Shown here: positions 36,648 through 48,074 of the stretch, piece by piece
Layout of the letters: each line of letters begins with the position of its first letter
Position numbering within the stretch: position 1 is the stretch's first letter
Assembly (NCBI GenBank): GCA_038373865.1
Contig: JAXGGA010000460.1
Span: forward strand, 1-64,000
Source: Uloborus plumipes
Lineage: Eukaryota; Arthropoda; Arachnida; Araneae; Uloboridae
Reading direction: 5' to 3'
DNA: 64,000 bases
Program-made: the position numbers and the translations under genes
The notes under the pieces: generated by a model
The model's database searches: none
Told to the model about the DNA's origin: nothing
Seen by the model: the letters and a program-made list of their open reading frames with translations, nothing else

Positions 36648-38180
36648 CACTGCTCAAAGCAGTTAGGGGAGCAAGTAAAAAAATGAAGAAACCCGTGCAA
36701 GACAGCCACGAATTGGCACAAAATGGATAGTACACGCGTATCAATGCGCATTACTGAAAAAAAGACTTTGGAATTGGTCTTTAATTCTTTGAAAATGTGG
36801 AAAAAACATGAAAAAGTAATTTGGGGCAACAATTTGGTTATACCTAAAAGATAAAAAAAGGTACTGTTTAGACATGAGCCATGAGTTATAATATGGCGTG
36901 TGGTCTTTTTGAACTGCTAAGACTGCTGCATACATGTTTGGCATGGATACGATAAGGTTATCGATCTGACTTTGGGGAATACTGTTCCACTCCTCAAGAA
37001 GTGCAATCTCCAAGTCTCGGACAGTAACAGGCGACCTTGATCGCTCATCAATGCATCGTCCAAGCATGTCCCAAACATGATTGATTGGACTCAGGTCATT
37101 TAGTTCACTCGCCATTCTATACGCTGTATTTTTTCAGCTTCAAGCATGTTTTCCACCAGACTATCAAGCTTTATCCTATCGCAAAACAAAGGAATCTCCA
37201 ATAGCTCCAGCGTAAGGGATGACATGAGGTCTCAGTATCTGGTCTGCATACTTTCGGCCCGTCAAAGTGCCATTCCAAATGATATGCAGGTCCATACGTC
37301 CGCCTATGCTGATTCCACCGTATACCATCCAACCAGCTCGTCTGTATCATGACCTTTCACGAACGAATGCGGGGTTTTTTCGAGTACCCCTGCCCCCCCC
37401 CCCCATACCAGAACACGTCCGGTGTCCTTCTCCAGACTGAATAAAGACTCGTCTGTAAACAGCACTTGGCTCCAATCATGTTGCACCCAATCTCGATGTT
37501 CAGCCGCCCATCTTCTTCGGGCCCCACGGTGGCGTGGGGTCAAAGAAATACAAACCATTGGTCTACGTGCATAGAGTCCTTCCTCATGAAGCCAATTACG
37601 TACTGTTTGGCTGGACACCCTTCGTCCTATATCCAAGAGCAACTGTCTTAGCAGATGCGTAGCATTCTCTATTCTATTTCGACTGGCAGTTAACCGTATA
37701 TACCGGTCATTAGTTGCTGTAGTGGCTCTTGGCCGACCTTGCCCTGATCGACGTCGAAGGTTTCCTGTTTCTTCGAATCGATTTCCACTTCTGATGACTC
37801 CAACATCATCCGCGACACTACGTTGTATATGCCCGGATTCCAGTCTGCCTATAACACACCATAGAATTGATTCCGGTAAATCACGTTGTTGAGACACTCT
37901 CAAGTAACCTTGTTTCCAAAAAAATGTATAAAAAACTACTACGAAATCAAATTTCACAGTTGCGGCAATAAAACGGACGTTTCTGCAACATCCCAATTTC
38001 TGCACTTATCTCTTTTTCCTGGTTTTTAATGTTATTAACTTTAGTTTGCACATAAAGTTTTCTTCTTCCGTTTCCTGGTAGGCTTTAAATTATCGACGAT
38101 TTGTTTTATGTTACTTATCGATATACATATTTGCGTAATTCTGTTAAAACCATGTGCTCTCCTAATTGTTTCGAGCAGTG
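36648..38180 (-). mobile_element. Tc1-like element, decayed
   Basis: Inverted ends CACTGCTCAAAGCAGTTAGG (left) and, reverse complemented, CACTGCTCGAAACAATTAGG (right), continuing GGAGCA/AGAGCA. The left flank is TA; the right flank is TG, so the target duplication has mutated. 1533 bp is normal for Tc1. It holds one disrupted transposase on the minus strand. Confidence 0.85.
36885..37895 (-). pseudogene. Tc1-like transposase, broken by stops and frameshifts
   Basis: The minus strand encodes, in order: a helix-turn-helix region from about 37895 (LPESILWCVIGRLESG), a basic linker RRRSGQGRPRATTATNDRY, a second helix-turn-helix, and the first catalytic block QVLFTDESLFSL with its Asp. After the VWGGGAG segment the frame shifts. 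The region MVYGGISIGGRMDLHIIWNG continues in another frame until FVLR and a stop, exactly where the QDNARPH block with the second Asp should be. The last block reads LSPINHVWDMLGR, with Asn where the family has the catalytic Glu. DNA binding and cleavage parts are thus all damaged. Intact relatives are about 340 residues. Confidence 0.88.
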
Positions 38181-38541
38181 TGTTTGCATTTTGTCTAAAC
38201 TTTTGAATCGAACTGTATTAATCAGGGAAAAAGGTTTTCCTCTCAGATCAATTCAACTCTTACATAGGAAAAGAAATCAGTATTGTAGCATATTAACATT
38301 TCTATTACACTTGGATAGTTTTTAATAGTTCTCTTTTTTTCTAGTCAAAAGAAACTGCTGTTTGGATTGGAAAGAGTTATTGTATGAAGTAAGCAACAAA
38401 CATCAATGAACGGTTCATTTATACAAAAATTAACCTTTATGTATATTTTAAATTTTTGCTCGTCTGAGAAAGCTTTCTTGCGCAAGTTAATAAACCGAGA
38501 GAGGGGTATCTACTTATATTAAAAACTGAGTATCTTTCTAA

Positions 38542-38843
38542 GGCAGGGATTCAAGTGAAACAGCACTGCGATCGCTTCGAATTGCAATCGCTACTGGAAG
38601 TGAATTACATTATCATCAACTTAAATTGGCATGACGTCACTACGGGTGGTGCCAATAAGAGCTAACAAGCACTCAGCGATCTCCTCTTATTCGCCAAGTA
38701 GGCTGTGACGTTTTATCTAGCTCGTTTTTCATAGGCAAACGTCACGCTGACGTCACGATGTTTTTATCAAGAAACGTTCTAATGTAATTCATTTCCAGTA
38801 GCGATTGTAATGTGCGATCGACTGTTTCACTTGAATCCCTGCC
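38542..38843. mobile_element. 302 bp MITE, TAA target duplication
   Basis: GGCAGGGATTCAAGTGAAAC at the left and its complement at the right; arms agree over about 70 bp (also CAATCGCTACTGGAA and TGAATTACATT). TAA flanks both sides (38539-38541, 38844-38846). TAA targets are typical of PIF/Harbinger elements. Two TGACGTCA octamers (38632, 38748) lie inside. It interrupts a TATCTTTCTAAC tandem repeat near the Helitron 5' end. Confidence 0.88.
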
Positions 38844-39015
38844 TAACTATCTTTCTTTCTAACTATCTTTCTAACTATCTTTCTATGTCACGCTTCTTTC
38901 TCCTGAACGCCAATGAACTGAAAGTCGAACCAGGTACCGATAGATAGGTAATTTTTCAGGCTTCATTAGTTTCAATCTATATAATTATACGATTTTAATT
39001 AGCGAAGATATCAAT

Positions 39016-39960
39016 TAATAAGTAGTCAAATTTAAAGCGATTAAGCCTAATAAATGATTAAACTTCCAAGACATTTTTTCTTACCGTTGCCATTTTGAAT
39101 TAAAACGTCAATTAAATTATTGAACTATTTAAAATTCCAAGATATTTATTTCTTTCCGTTGCGATTTTAAGGCAGGAATTCAAGTGAAACACGGACGATC
39201 GCAACTCACCAATGCAATCGCAAATTCCAAAATTTGGATTCAAGTGAAACGAATTCACTTGAATTCGACTTACAGTAGCGGTTGAAATATGCGATCGCCT
39301 CGAAGCGACTGCAATGGTGTTTCACTTGAATTCGGCCCTAAATTAAAACGTTAATTAAATTGAACTTTTTAAAATGAAAGAGTGTTATTTTTTTCCATTG
39401 TCATTTTAAATACGTGACATAACAAAGTTCTAACAATTGTTTTTATTCTAATTATTAATGACATATTTTTTCTCAGGTACCATTTTGAAAATGTGTTTTT
39501 AAATAAAATTGCAATTGCTGTTTTTAGAAGGGACTTTTTCTGGCTACGATCCATAAGTAGTCAAATTTAAAGAGAATGTTTAATTAATAAGTAGTCAAAT
39601 TTAAAGCGATTAAGCCTAATTAATGATTATACTTCTAAGACATTTTTTCTTACCGTTGCCATTTTGAATTAAAACGTTAATTAAATTATTGAACTATTTA
39701 AAATTCCAAGATATTTATTTCTTTCCGTTGCGATTTTGAATTAAAACGTTAATTAAGTTGAACTTTTTAAAATGAAAGAGTGTTATTTTTTTCATTGTCA
39801 TTTTGAATACGTGTTATAACAAAGTTCTAACAATTGTTTTTATTCTAATTATTAATGACATATTTTTTCTCAGGTACCATTTTGAAAATGTGTTTTTAAA
39901 TAAAATTGCAATTGCTGTTTTTAGAAGGGACTTTTTCAGGCTTCGATCCAAATATTAAAA
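39016..39960 (+). repeat. Tandem duplication, about 399 bp unit, inside the Helitron
   Basis: AAGTAGTCAAATTTAAAGCG at about 39020 recurs at 39589. AAATGAAAGAGTGTTATTTT at 39372 recurs at 39771. The first offset is 569 and the second 399; the difference of 170 equals the 168 bp MITE plus its target copy. Within each unit, ATTTTGAATTAAAACGT occurs twice. Confidence 0.88.
39171..39338. mobile_element. 168 bp related MITE, TAA target duplication
   Basis: GGCAGGAATTCAAGTGAAAC at the left, GTTTCACTTGAATTCGGCC at the right, TAA on both sides. An additional internal pair of TTCAAGTGAAAC words back to back near 39240-39265 suggests an internal rearrangement. The empty site survives in the tandem copy at about 39735. 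Confidence 0.85.
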
Positions 39961-40147
39961 GAACTTTTTCGTTTAGAATTTTGCAATTAATTTTACCGGA
40001 AGAAAGCGGTTTGGAAATAATTGTTTTTGGAAAGGAATTTTATTTGTAATTTAGGGAGAGTGCTAAGTATGCGCTACTTGACATCGTCTTTATTTTTGAG
40101 GAAGCATGTGCAAATAATTCGATTGATTCTTTGATGCAGGAAAGCTC

Positions 40148-40360
40148 TTTAGCGAGCCGCTTTAGCGGGGAGTAGTTTATTAAACTTTTCCTTGGTACTT
40201 TAAAGGCGAGCCGCCTAGGCGGCGAGTAGTGAATTGAAACTTTCCTCGCTACTGTAAAGGCGAGCCGCCTTGACGGCGAGTAAACTGTTTAAACTTTCAT
40301 CATTTCTTTAAAGGCGAGCCGCCTTGGTGGCGAGTAGTTTTCTCCAACTGCCTTCACTAC
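40148..40360. repeat. Four 54 bp units with GGCGAGCCGCC hairpins
   Basis: GGCGAGCCGCCT..GGCGGCGAGTAG motifs start at about 40150, 40203, 40257 and 40311, each able to form a GC-rich hairpin (GCCGCC/GGCGGC). They lie just upstream of the Helitron 3' hairpin. Confidence 0.85.
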
Positions 40361-40395
40361 ATTACAGCCCGTGCAACGCCGGGCTACGCAGCTAG

Positions 40396-42631
40396 TAACA
40401 GCAATTAAATCTAGAAAAGGACTTTTCTCGGATGGAATTTCGTCTTTCGTCTCATTGATAAAGGTGCTCTTTTAACACTCCCAAACTCGTGTCTGCAAAA
40501 TTTTTGCTAATTTCTCATCTCTCACGTGGTTTACTATTGCGACTTTGTAGTACAAAAGGCTTTAAAAGAATTTGCCTGAAATATAGTCAATTCAATATTA
40601 TAAAATTAAAGGATACAAGGGAAGATTATTATTATTGTTATTGTTATTATTATTATTATTATTGTTTTAATTTGTTACCACGAAATATTGACTAATAAAG
40701 GCATCTGTTTTCTATTACCTTATAAATTACATGAAACCAATCTTACGGTCTTTCGGACGTTTATTATATTACTATTTAAAAATCCAGTTACAAAGCCAGT
40801 TGTGACAAAAATACATTCCCTTATAATGCGAAGGATGCCCTAAAGCTTCTCATATAACAGTGGAAGTTTGATATAATGCTAACTCACTCTTGAAGTTTCA
40901 AAAGGAGCTTCCAAGAAATATAAATTATTTCGCCAATGAAAGATTTTGTGTCAATAGTTCCTGCTATCCGTATGGTACAAATCTTCTATTCAAGATGCGT
41001 TCATATATAGAATGGCTAGAGTTATCTTTCATTGCTTTAGTATGAAAAGGTATTGTGAACTGGACTGAAATAACCTGTATATCTCTCAATGAGGACTAAT
41101 GAAAACACTGCAGCGGGATTGGCAAGTTTGAATAGCAAAATTAATTTCAGATAAACAGCTTCATGCTGTCTATTATCAATATTGTCCATTGCTTCGTTAT
41201 TCACCATCAGTAATTTTGGATGGCTTTTAAACTTTTATTCAGACAAAAGTTAGAGTAAAAGACAGCTGTGATCATTTTTTTCTTTCTTTTTTTCTAAATG
41301 ATTAGTTTTATGAGTTAATGTTGCCGTGTCGTTGTTAATATAATCAATATGTAGACTTGGAGTCCCACTGCCTCAATATGTTGAACTTAAATAAAATAGC
41401 ACAAGAAAGATTTGCAGCACAAAGATAAGAAAAACAACAGAATTTGAAGCGAATTTCTACTTCGGAGCACAAATCGTCCGGTTTTTTTTCCTTATTAAAA
41501 TGTTTATAATTATCATGTAATATTTTTAACCTTAAATCTGTCCTTCGAATACTTTTTTAACTGTGTAAGAATAATTTACTTCTACAGTCTTTATACGCTT
41601 ACAATTATTCAACACAACTATTACAAAAACCAAAATGACGCATCACAAAAGAATTAAATTGACAAAAAAGGAAAATTGCTGAATTTTGAAGGCTTTCGCA
41701 ACACTATGCTAACAACAAGTGACTCAAAATATTATTCAAGGGTGCTTTTAAAATGCTTACAAGGAAAATCTCAATTGTAAAATCTCATCTTTACCTAACT
41801 GTGTAGAATGTCTAAACTATACTTGAAAAGGCCTGCTTGAAACAGTTCACATAATAGTTATGTAATTGCGAGCATCTCGGGACACCTGAATGATCATTAT
41901 TGAGTTCAATAGCAATTTAAGCTGTCCAACAGTGTTTCTGACACTTTCAAACTATTGCACGTCAGTCACAAACTGTAATCTTTGGCTCAATCTCATTATC
42001 ATAATAACGTACACGGAATCGAAATTATTCACGTTATTCGCAGCATTAAAACATGTGATCTATGTTTTGAACTTAAGATTGTAAATTACTTCAGGGTACT
42101 AAAGTTAGTACTGTATATTAAGGCGGGAAAGCCTATTAACGTATATCTTCGGTAGTATGATATATAATATAACTTTATACATTTTAATTCCTCATTATGA
42201 TGTAATTGGCAAGTTAGTTGAACATAGCTACAATAAAATTTATAAGTTACTTATCACCAGCTGAATCGTTGTTGAAGTATTACTTAAATGTAAGAACTTT
42301 GGGTGTAACGCAACAATTGACCGTATTGCAAAATTCATGTTCTACAAAAAACACCCACACACACTCCAGGGTCCCTACGTAGTTGGTCGTACGTTCAAAC
42401 GTTAAACGTTACGCACGTTAACCAAACAACCAGGTCGGATCGGTCATAAAGAGTGAGCTGCTTTTTTGATATAGAACAGTAACCGATAAACCCTAGCTCA
42501 GTACCCTTAGAGGGATTGGTTTGGAATGGAAACTTGAAGAACTTAGCAACCACGAGCATATCTAACGTGCCCAGTTAAATCTAGTAAACACCGCGGTTTT
42601 TCAACTGACTGAACTAAAATCCGGGACTATA
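40396..42631. other. No feature seen; (ATT)n at 40625-40660
   Basis: AT-rich and non-coding. Around 42390-42420 a run of ACGTTAAACGTTACGCACGTTAA-like text is locally palindromic, with no known role. Confidence 0.4.
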
Positions 42632-43110
42632 CTGCCCAATAGGGTGGAGCGAAAAACACAAAGTTTTTATTTTTGAATAGTAATAGTGCGGAAAAGTTGC
42701 GATTGGTGAAGACTTACAAAACAAAAAAAAAAAAAAAAATTTGAAATCGGATAATATATTCCGTTCCCGCAACGAGCCTGAAATTTTGAAAAAATGAAAA
42801 TTTTCATGTGTTTTTAGCAATTTTTTAAAGTGTTTGTTTCAATGCTTATTTTAATGCGCTTGGACGGAAAAGTTACGATTGGTGAAGCCTTCTGAAATTT
42901 TAAAAAATATATTGAGATCGAATAATACCTTCTGATCCAGAAACAAGCCAGAAAACCAAAAAATTGTAAATTTTCAGCTTTTTTTGGGAGGGATTAAATT
43001 TTTTTTAAAAAAATATTCTCTTTTTTTTTTTTCTTCTTTTTTACCAGGTATCATTGCGTAAAGAATTTTAAAAAGCACTATATTACTCTTAAACATTAAT
43101 TTTTTAGGTA

Positions 43111-43283
43111 CTGTCGCCCCGCTTAATCGGATAACGGATAAACGAATACCCCGCTTATACGAATAAAATATTTTGGAACCGATGCCACGGACGTGATGTT
43201 AAAGCTCCCCGCTTAATCGAATACCCCGTTTAATCGAATAATATTTCTTGGAACCGACAGTATTTATTTAAGCGGGCCGACAG
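43111..43283. mobile_element. pogo/Tigger-like MITE nested in hAT-like arm 1
   Basis: CTGTCGCCCCGCTTAATC at the left and its near complement ending GGGCCGACAG at the right, TA on both sides. The text repeats CCCCGCTTAATCGAATA. The corresponding place in the middle arm (TA at 44825-44826) is empty. Confidence 0.8.
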
Positions 43284-45493
43284 TATCTTCTAAGCATGCA
43301 AAACTACCATTCTTTACAACAATGAAACACTTTCAACTAATAGAAAATTATAAAATATTTTCCAAAATTTCTGCAATCCAATACAAAAACCCACTAAATA
43401 AGCTACCCAATCGCAAAATAAATGCCAATTTTAATCACTAAACTATAAACAATTTTAATGCCTAACTAATTATATACAATTTCTTAACCGCCTTTTGAAG
43501 TCTTTGCCTTCTAGAATCTGTTACCTAACCTGACTACCCACTGAACCCCTTAGCATTAATTTAATTAATAACTATTTTTTGTTCAGTCTTTAAGATTAAA
43601 CCTAGTTAGGTTAGATAGTGTATATAACGAGACTGAAAAGGCAATTAAAAATTAAGAAACTAACATATAATGAGGTAAGTATTGAAATAGTTTATCGTTT
43701 AAAGTTAAAAAATATTGTTCATCTTATGAGTGAGTGTTTTGTTCAGTGGATTTTTGTTCTGAAAAAGTTAAACAAAGTTAATTAATAGGTATGGGTAAGA
43801 AAATGTGTGTAAATATTATGTATTATTTTTTCTTTTTAGTTCCCGGTTGTTTTTCAATGGCGATGTTGTTTTTTATTTAAAAATAATTTTGTGTATGAAA
43901 AATTAGAAATCAACAAAATCTAAAATTTATTTTGTCTTCTAGACCAATACATTCATTATATTTATTGCTTTCATATCAAATGTGTTCTAAAATCATCACC
44001 AAGATGCTCTATAGTAACCTTTTAAGCAGAAAATTCTCTGCAATCGTGTTTCAAATGTTCAGCTTTCACGATAACGTGTTTTAACATTTTTTGCATAAAG
44101 CAAATGGGGGTGTGTGGGGCATAACTATGCCTTTGCCGTCCCCGCAGTGCCCTCTCCTTGTCAAATGCTTTCCAATCCTTAATTTTTGCTACACCTTGCC
44201 CCACTTTGCTTGGGACTGTGTTACTGTAGGAACCAACATAACCTTAAACAAACTTAAAGCAACTAAAAATCAAAAAATAATCAATAACCATTTACATAAA
44301 ATTTTCTACCCATGCCTATTAATTAAATTTTTTGAACTTTTTCAGTACAAAGATCCACTGAAAAAAATACTCACTCAGAACATAAACAATATTTTTTTTA
44401 TCTCTAAACGATAAACTATTTTAATATCTACCTCATTATAATGTTAGTTTCTTAATTTTTAATTGCCTTTTGCAGTCTCATTCTATACACTACCTAACCT
44501 AACTAGGTTTAATTTTAAAGACTGAACAAAAATTAAGTTTTTAATTAAATTAATATTAAAGGATTCTGTGGGTAGTCAGTTAGGTTAGTTAATAGTTTAT
44601 AGAAGGCACAGACTTCAAAAGGCGGTTAAGAAATTGTATGTAGATAGTTAGGCACTAAAATTGTTTATCGTTTAGTGATTAAAATTAGCGTTTTTTTGCG
44701 AGTGGGTATCTTATTACTGAGTTTTGTCCTGGATTGTAGAAATTTTGGAAAATATTTTATAATTTTCTATTATTTGAAAGTGTTTCATTGTTGTCAAGAC
44801 TGGTAGTTTTGCATGTTTAGAAGATACCTAAAAATCATGAAAAAAATTAATGTTTAAGAGTAATATAGTGCTTTTTAAAATTCTTTACGCTATGATACCG
44901 GGTAAAAAAGAAGAAAAAAAAAAGAGAACATTTTTTTTTTAATTTAATCCCCCCCCCCCCAAAAAAAAAGCTGAAAATTTCCAATTTTTTAGTTTTTCTG
45001 GCTTATTCCTGGATCAGAAGGTATTATTCGATCTCAATATATTTTTTAAAATTTCAGAAGGCTTCGCCAATTGTAACTTTTTCGCCCAAGAGAATTAAAA
45101 TAAAACATTGAAACAAAAAATTTAAAAAATCACTAAAAACACATGAAAATTTTCATTTTTTCAAAATTTCATGCTCGTTGCGGGATCAGAAGATATTATT
45201 CGATTTCAAATTTTTTTTTTTTTTTGCTTTGTAAGTTTTCACCAATCGCAAATTTTCCGCACTATTACGATTCGGAAATACAAACTTTTCTTTTTTCGCT
45301 CCACCCTATTAGTTAGGCATTAAAATTGTTTATAGTTTAGTGATTAAAATTAGCGTTTATTTTGCGATTGGTATCTTATTTAGTGGGTTTTTGTATTGGA
45401 TTGCAGAAATTTTGGGAAATATTTTATAATTTTCTTTTAGTTGAAACTGTTTCATTGTTGTAAAGAATGGTAGTTTTGCATGTTTAGAATATA

Positions 45494-45668
45494 CTGTCGG
45501 CCCCGCTTAAACAAATACTGTTGGTTTCAAGAAATATTATTCGGTTAAACGGGGTATTCGATTAAGCGGGGGTCTTTAAAATTACGTCTGTGGCACCGGT
45601 TCCAAGATATTTTATTCGTATAAGCGGGGTATTCGTTTATCCGTTATCCGATTAAGCGGGGACGACAG
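45494..45668. mobile_element. pogo/Tigger-like MITE nested in hAT-like arm 3
   Basis: Inverted counterpart of 43111-43283 at the equivalent arm position, flanked by TA. Same CCGCTTA and CGATTAAGCGGGG words. Confidence 0.8.
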
Positions 45669-46135
45669 TACCTAAAAAAATAATGATTAAGAGTAATATA
45701 GTGCTTTTTAAAATTATTTACGCTTTGATACCGGATAAAAAAAGAAAAAAAAATGAGAACATTTTTTTTTTTTTTTAATACCTCCCAAAAAAGCTGAAAA
45801 TTTACAATTTTTTGTTTTTTCTGGCTTGTTCCTGGATCAGAAGGTGTTATTCGATCTCAATATATTTTTTAAAATTTCAGAAGGTTTTATTAATCGTAAC
45901 TTTTCCGTCCAAGAGCATTAAAATAAGCATTGAAACAAAAACTTTAAAAAATTGTTAAAAACAAATGAAAATTTTCATTTTTTCAAAATTTCAGGCTCGT
46001 TGCGGGAACGGAAGATATTATCCGAGTTCAATTTTTTTTTTTCTTTTTTTTTTGTAAGTCTTCACCAATCGCTACTTTTCCGCACTATTACGATTCGAAA
46101 ATAAAAACTTTGTTTCGCTCCACCCTACTGCCCAA

Positions 46136-46661
46136 TAAACTGATGGGGTATCTGCAGCTAAAGGTGAGATCTTAAGCACATTACGATATAATTGGAAGAG
46201 GTGTTTCACCGATCAATAGTATCTACGCTCTCTGAGGGTGAGTGGCTGGAAGAGGAGTGTTCCCAGGGCTCTATATTTGCAACTGCATTATATAATAAAA
46301 TACAACCTTGGTTTGAAACTATAAGCCAACATTCCGGCCAACATTCTAAGACTGCCGGATGACAAAACCGGGATGTTCGGCTGTTAGGTAAATTAATTTA
46401 CCTACTAGTTAGAACGCAATCTCAGCTTCAGTGAAAGGATATCTGCCTCCAGCTCGGATTGGTTGTGATTCTGCCTTTGCCCAGATTTGTGGGCGATGTG
46501 ACTGGGAGATAGGTGTTGCCTATGACGTACCCTACATATTCCTGACTGCATCATAATTAGTTAGAATCTTAATTTAAGTAGTAAGCAAACAACCCTTTTA
46601 TGGCATCCCGAGACTGCAGTATACCATGGATGCTCACCTGTCTAGGTATTATTGTATAATA
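46136..46661. other. GC-richer unassigned sequence
   Basis: Noticeably less AT-rich than the window average, no coding motif. With 42360-42631 and 48075-48290, which have the same texture, it may be one older repeat split by the hAT-like and Tc1 elements. Confidence 0.35.
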
Positions 46662-46663
46662 TA

Positions 46664-48072
46664 CACTGCTCGACATTGAAAATGCAACACCAAGAAGGAT
46701 TGGTCAGAAATTGATGAAATTTGGTAAGAAGACAGAAACAGCATGGAACAATAAGTGATATTTATTTCAAAATAAATAAGCAAAATTTAGAGCGGGCTCA
46801 GTAAGAAGTAGGACCACCACGGAGAGCGATGCACGAAGAAACACGTCTAGGCATGGAGTCAATAAGCCTGCGGATGGTGTCTTTGGTGATGGCACTCCAT
46901 TCCCTTTCAACCATTTGCCACAGTTCGTCCTCTGAACGAGGCAGTGACAGGTTCTGCAAACGGCGTCCAATCACGTCCCACACATGTTCGATTAGTGACA
47001 AGTCAGGAGAGTATGGCGGCCAGGAAAGCATCTGTACACCTCGTAGAGCATGTTGGCTGATTCGAGCACTGTGGGGCCGGGCGTTATCCTGTTGAAAAAT
47101 TGCATTTGGCAGACCCTGAAGGTAGGGGATTGCCACCGGCCGCAGTACATTATCTACATATCGTTGGGCCGTCATAGTGCCCCGAATACGAACTAGAGGT
47201 GATACGGAATTGTATGCAATAGCGCCCCAAACCATTATGCCACGTTGTCGCGATGTGCGGCGCTCCACAGTTACTGCCGGATTCGATCTTTCTCCACGTC
47301 GACGCCACACACGTATGCGATGACTATCGCTGGACAAACAGAAGCGGGATTCATCTTAGAACACAACGGTTTTCCATTCTGCCATCCACGCCGCTCTGGT
47401 CCGGCACCATTCCAAACGTTGGAGTCTGTGCTGTGAGGTCAATGGCAGTCTTCTTAGCGGGCGCCGTGATTGCAGGCCACGTGCATCCAGTCGACGGAAA
47501 ATGGTTCTGGTCGACACAGGAACATCCAGGGTATCTTGCACGTGCTGCAGAATCGACGTACAAGTGACTTGCGGGTCCGCCACAGCTTGTCGGTGAATCC
47601 GTCGATCCAAGCGGTCTGACGTCACTCTGGCTGCACCTGCACCCCTCAATGTGGCTACATTTCCTCTTTCCAAACATATCCGACACAGCCAATGCACAGT
47701 GCTTGCATCCATGTGGGTATCAGCTGCAGTTTGACGTATGGACCAACTTCCCCTTCTCAGTCCGATCACCATACCCCTTGTAAAGTCGTCTATATGCTGG
47801 AAGTGTCTTCGTTGAGGCCGACGTGGCATTTCCTCCTATCACACGTATCCTTCGAGACAAAAACCAAATTTCTCCTATAATTAGTCTGGCAGAAAAACCA
47901 ACATGAACATAGCCCACTTTTCAACTTCATTCTCTTATATCTTACTTCACGTGCGTCGGAGAGCTGCGCATTTCATATCATTTGCATAACTCAGTGACGT
48001 GCGTCTACGGTAAAATTTGCATGAATTTCTGACCACTCCTTCTTGGTGTTGCATTTTCAATGTCGAGCAGTG
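46664..48072 (-). mobile_element. Tc1-like element, nearly intact
   Basis: Ends CACTGCTCGACATTGAAAAT continuing through CAACACCAAGAAGGA to about 60 bp, with only about three mismatches between the two ends. TA on both sides (46662-46663, 48073-48074). Holds one transposase frame with a single stop. The flanks both carry AGGTATTATTGTATA, so the element entered a short tandem repeat. Near-identical ends and an almost clean frame suggest a young copy. Confidence 0.92.
46798..47829 (-). pseudogene. Tc1-like transposase with one premature stop
   Basis: Cut-and-paste transposase acting on the element's own ends. The frame of 344 codons starts MPRRPQRRHFQHIDDFTRG and ends GGPTSY. Two helix-turn-helix regions cover about residues 15-60 and 75-130 (IRQTAADTHMDASTVHWL; VSTRTIFRRLDARGL). 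The catalytic triad is Asp 159 in DESRF, Asp 248 in FQQDNARPH and Glu 281 in SPDLSLIEHVWD. I count 32 residues between the second Asp and the Glu, against the family's usual 34. Codon 158, directly before the first Asp, is TAA where relatives have Ser or Thr; a single C-to-A change from TCA would explain it. Otherwise no frameshift. The full length of 343 residues is normal for Tc1. As it stands it yields only the DNA-binding half. Confidence 0.92.
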
Positions 48073-48074
48073 TA

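Larger units (their letters stand above)
38509..40395 (+). mobile_element. Non-autonomous Helitron
   Basis: The 5' end TCTACTTATATTAAAAACTG follows an A. The 3' end is a hairpin AGCCCG..CGGGCT (40366-40385), a six-base spacer and CTAG (40392-40395), followed by T. TC start, CTRR end, 3' hairpin and insertion between A and T without target duplication are the hallmarks of Helitrons. No Rep/helicase frame is present. The interior holds two MITEs, a 399 bp tandem duplication and a GC-rich hairpin repeat near the 3' end. Confidence 0.85.
42640..46127. mobile_element. 3.5 kb hAT-like foldback element, 8 bp target duplication
   Basis: Ends TAGGGTGGAGCGAAAA and CGCTCCACCCTA; CTGCCCAA is directly repeated at 42632-42639 and 46128-46135. 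An 8 bp duplication of the nTnnnnAn form and TAGGG tips are hAT traits. The body is three related arms: 42640-43750 forward, then 44210-45310 and 45310-46127 inverted, about a central loop at 43760-44200. The middle arm ends in its own CGCTCCACCCTA, so a second terminus sits inside. No hAT transposase is recognisable; a 60-residue frame in the loop (44022-44204, minus) is unassigned. Confidence 0.8.

Noticed and set aside
44022..44204. Loop frame of the hAT-like element as its transposase
   Set aside because: Only 60 residues, no hAT dimerisation or catalytic motif.
47245..47567. Plus-strand frames opposite the Tc1 transposase
   Set aside because: Antisense shadows of the real minus-strand coding frame.
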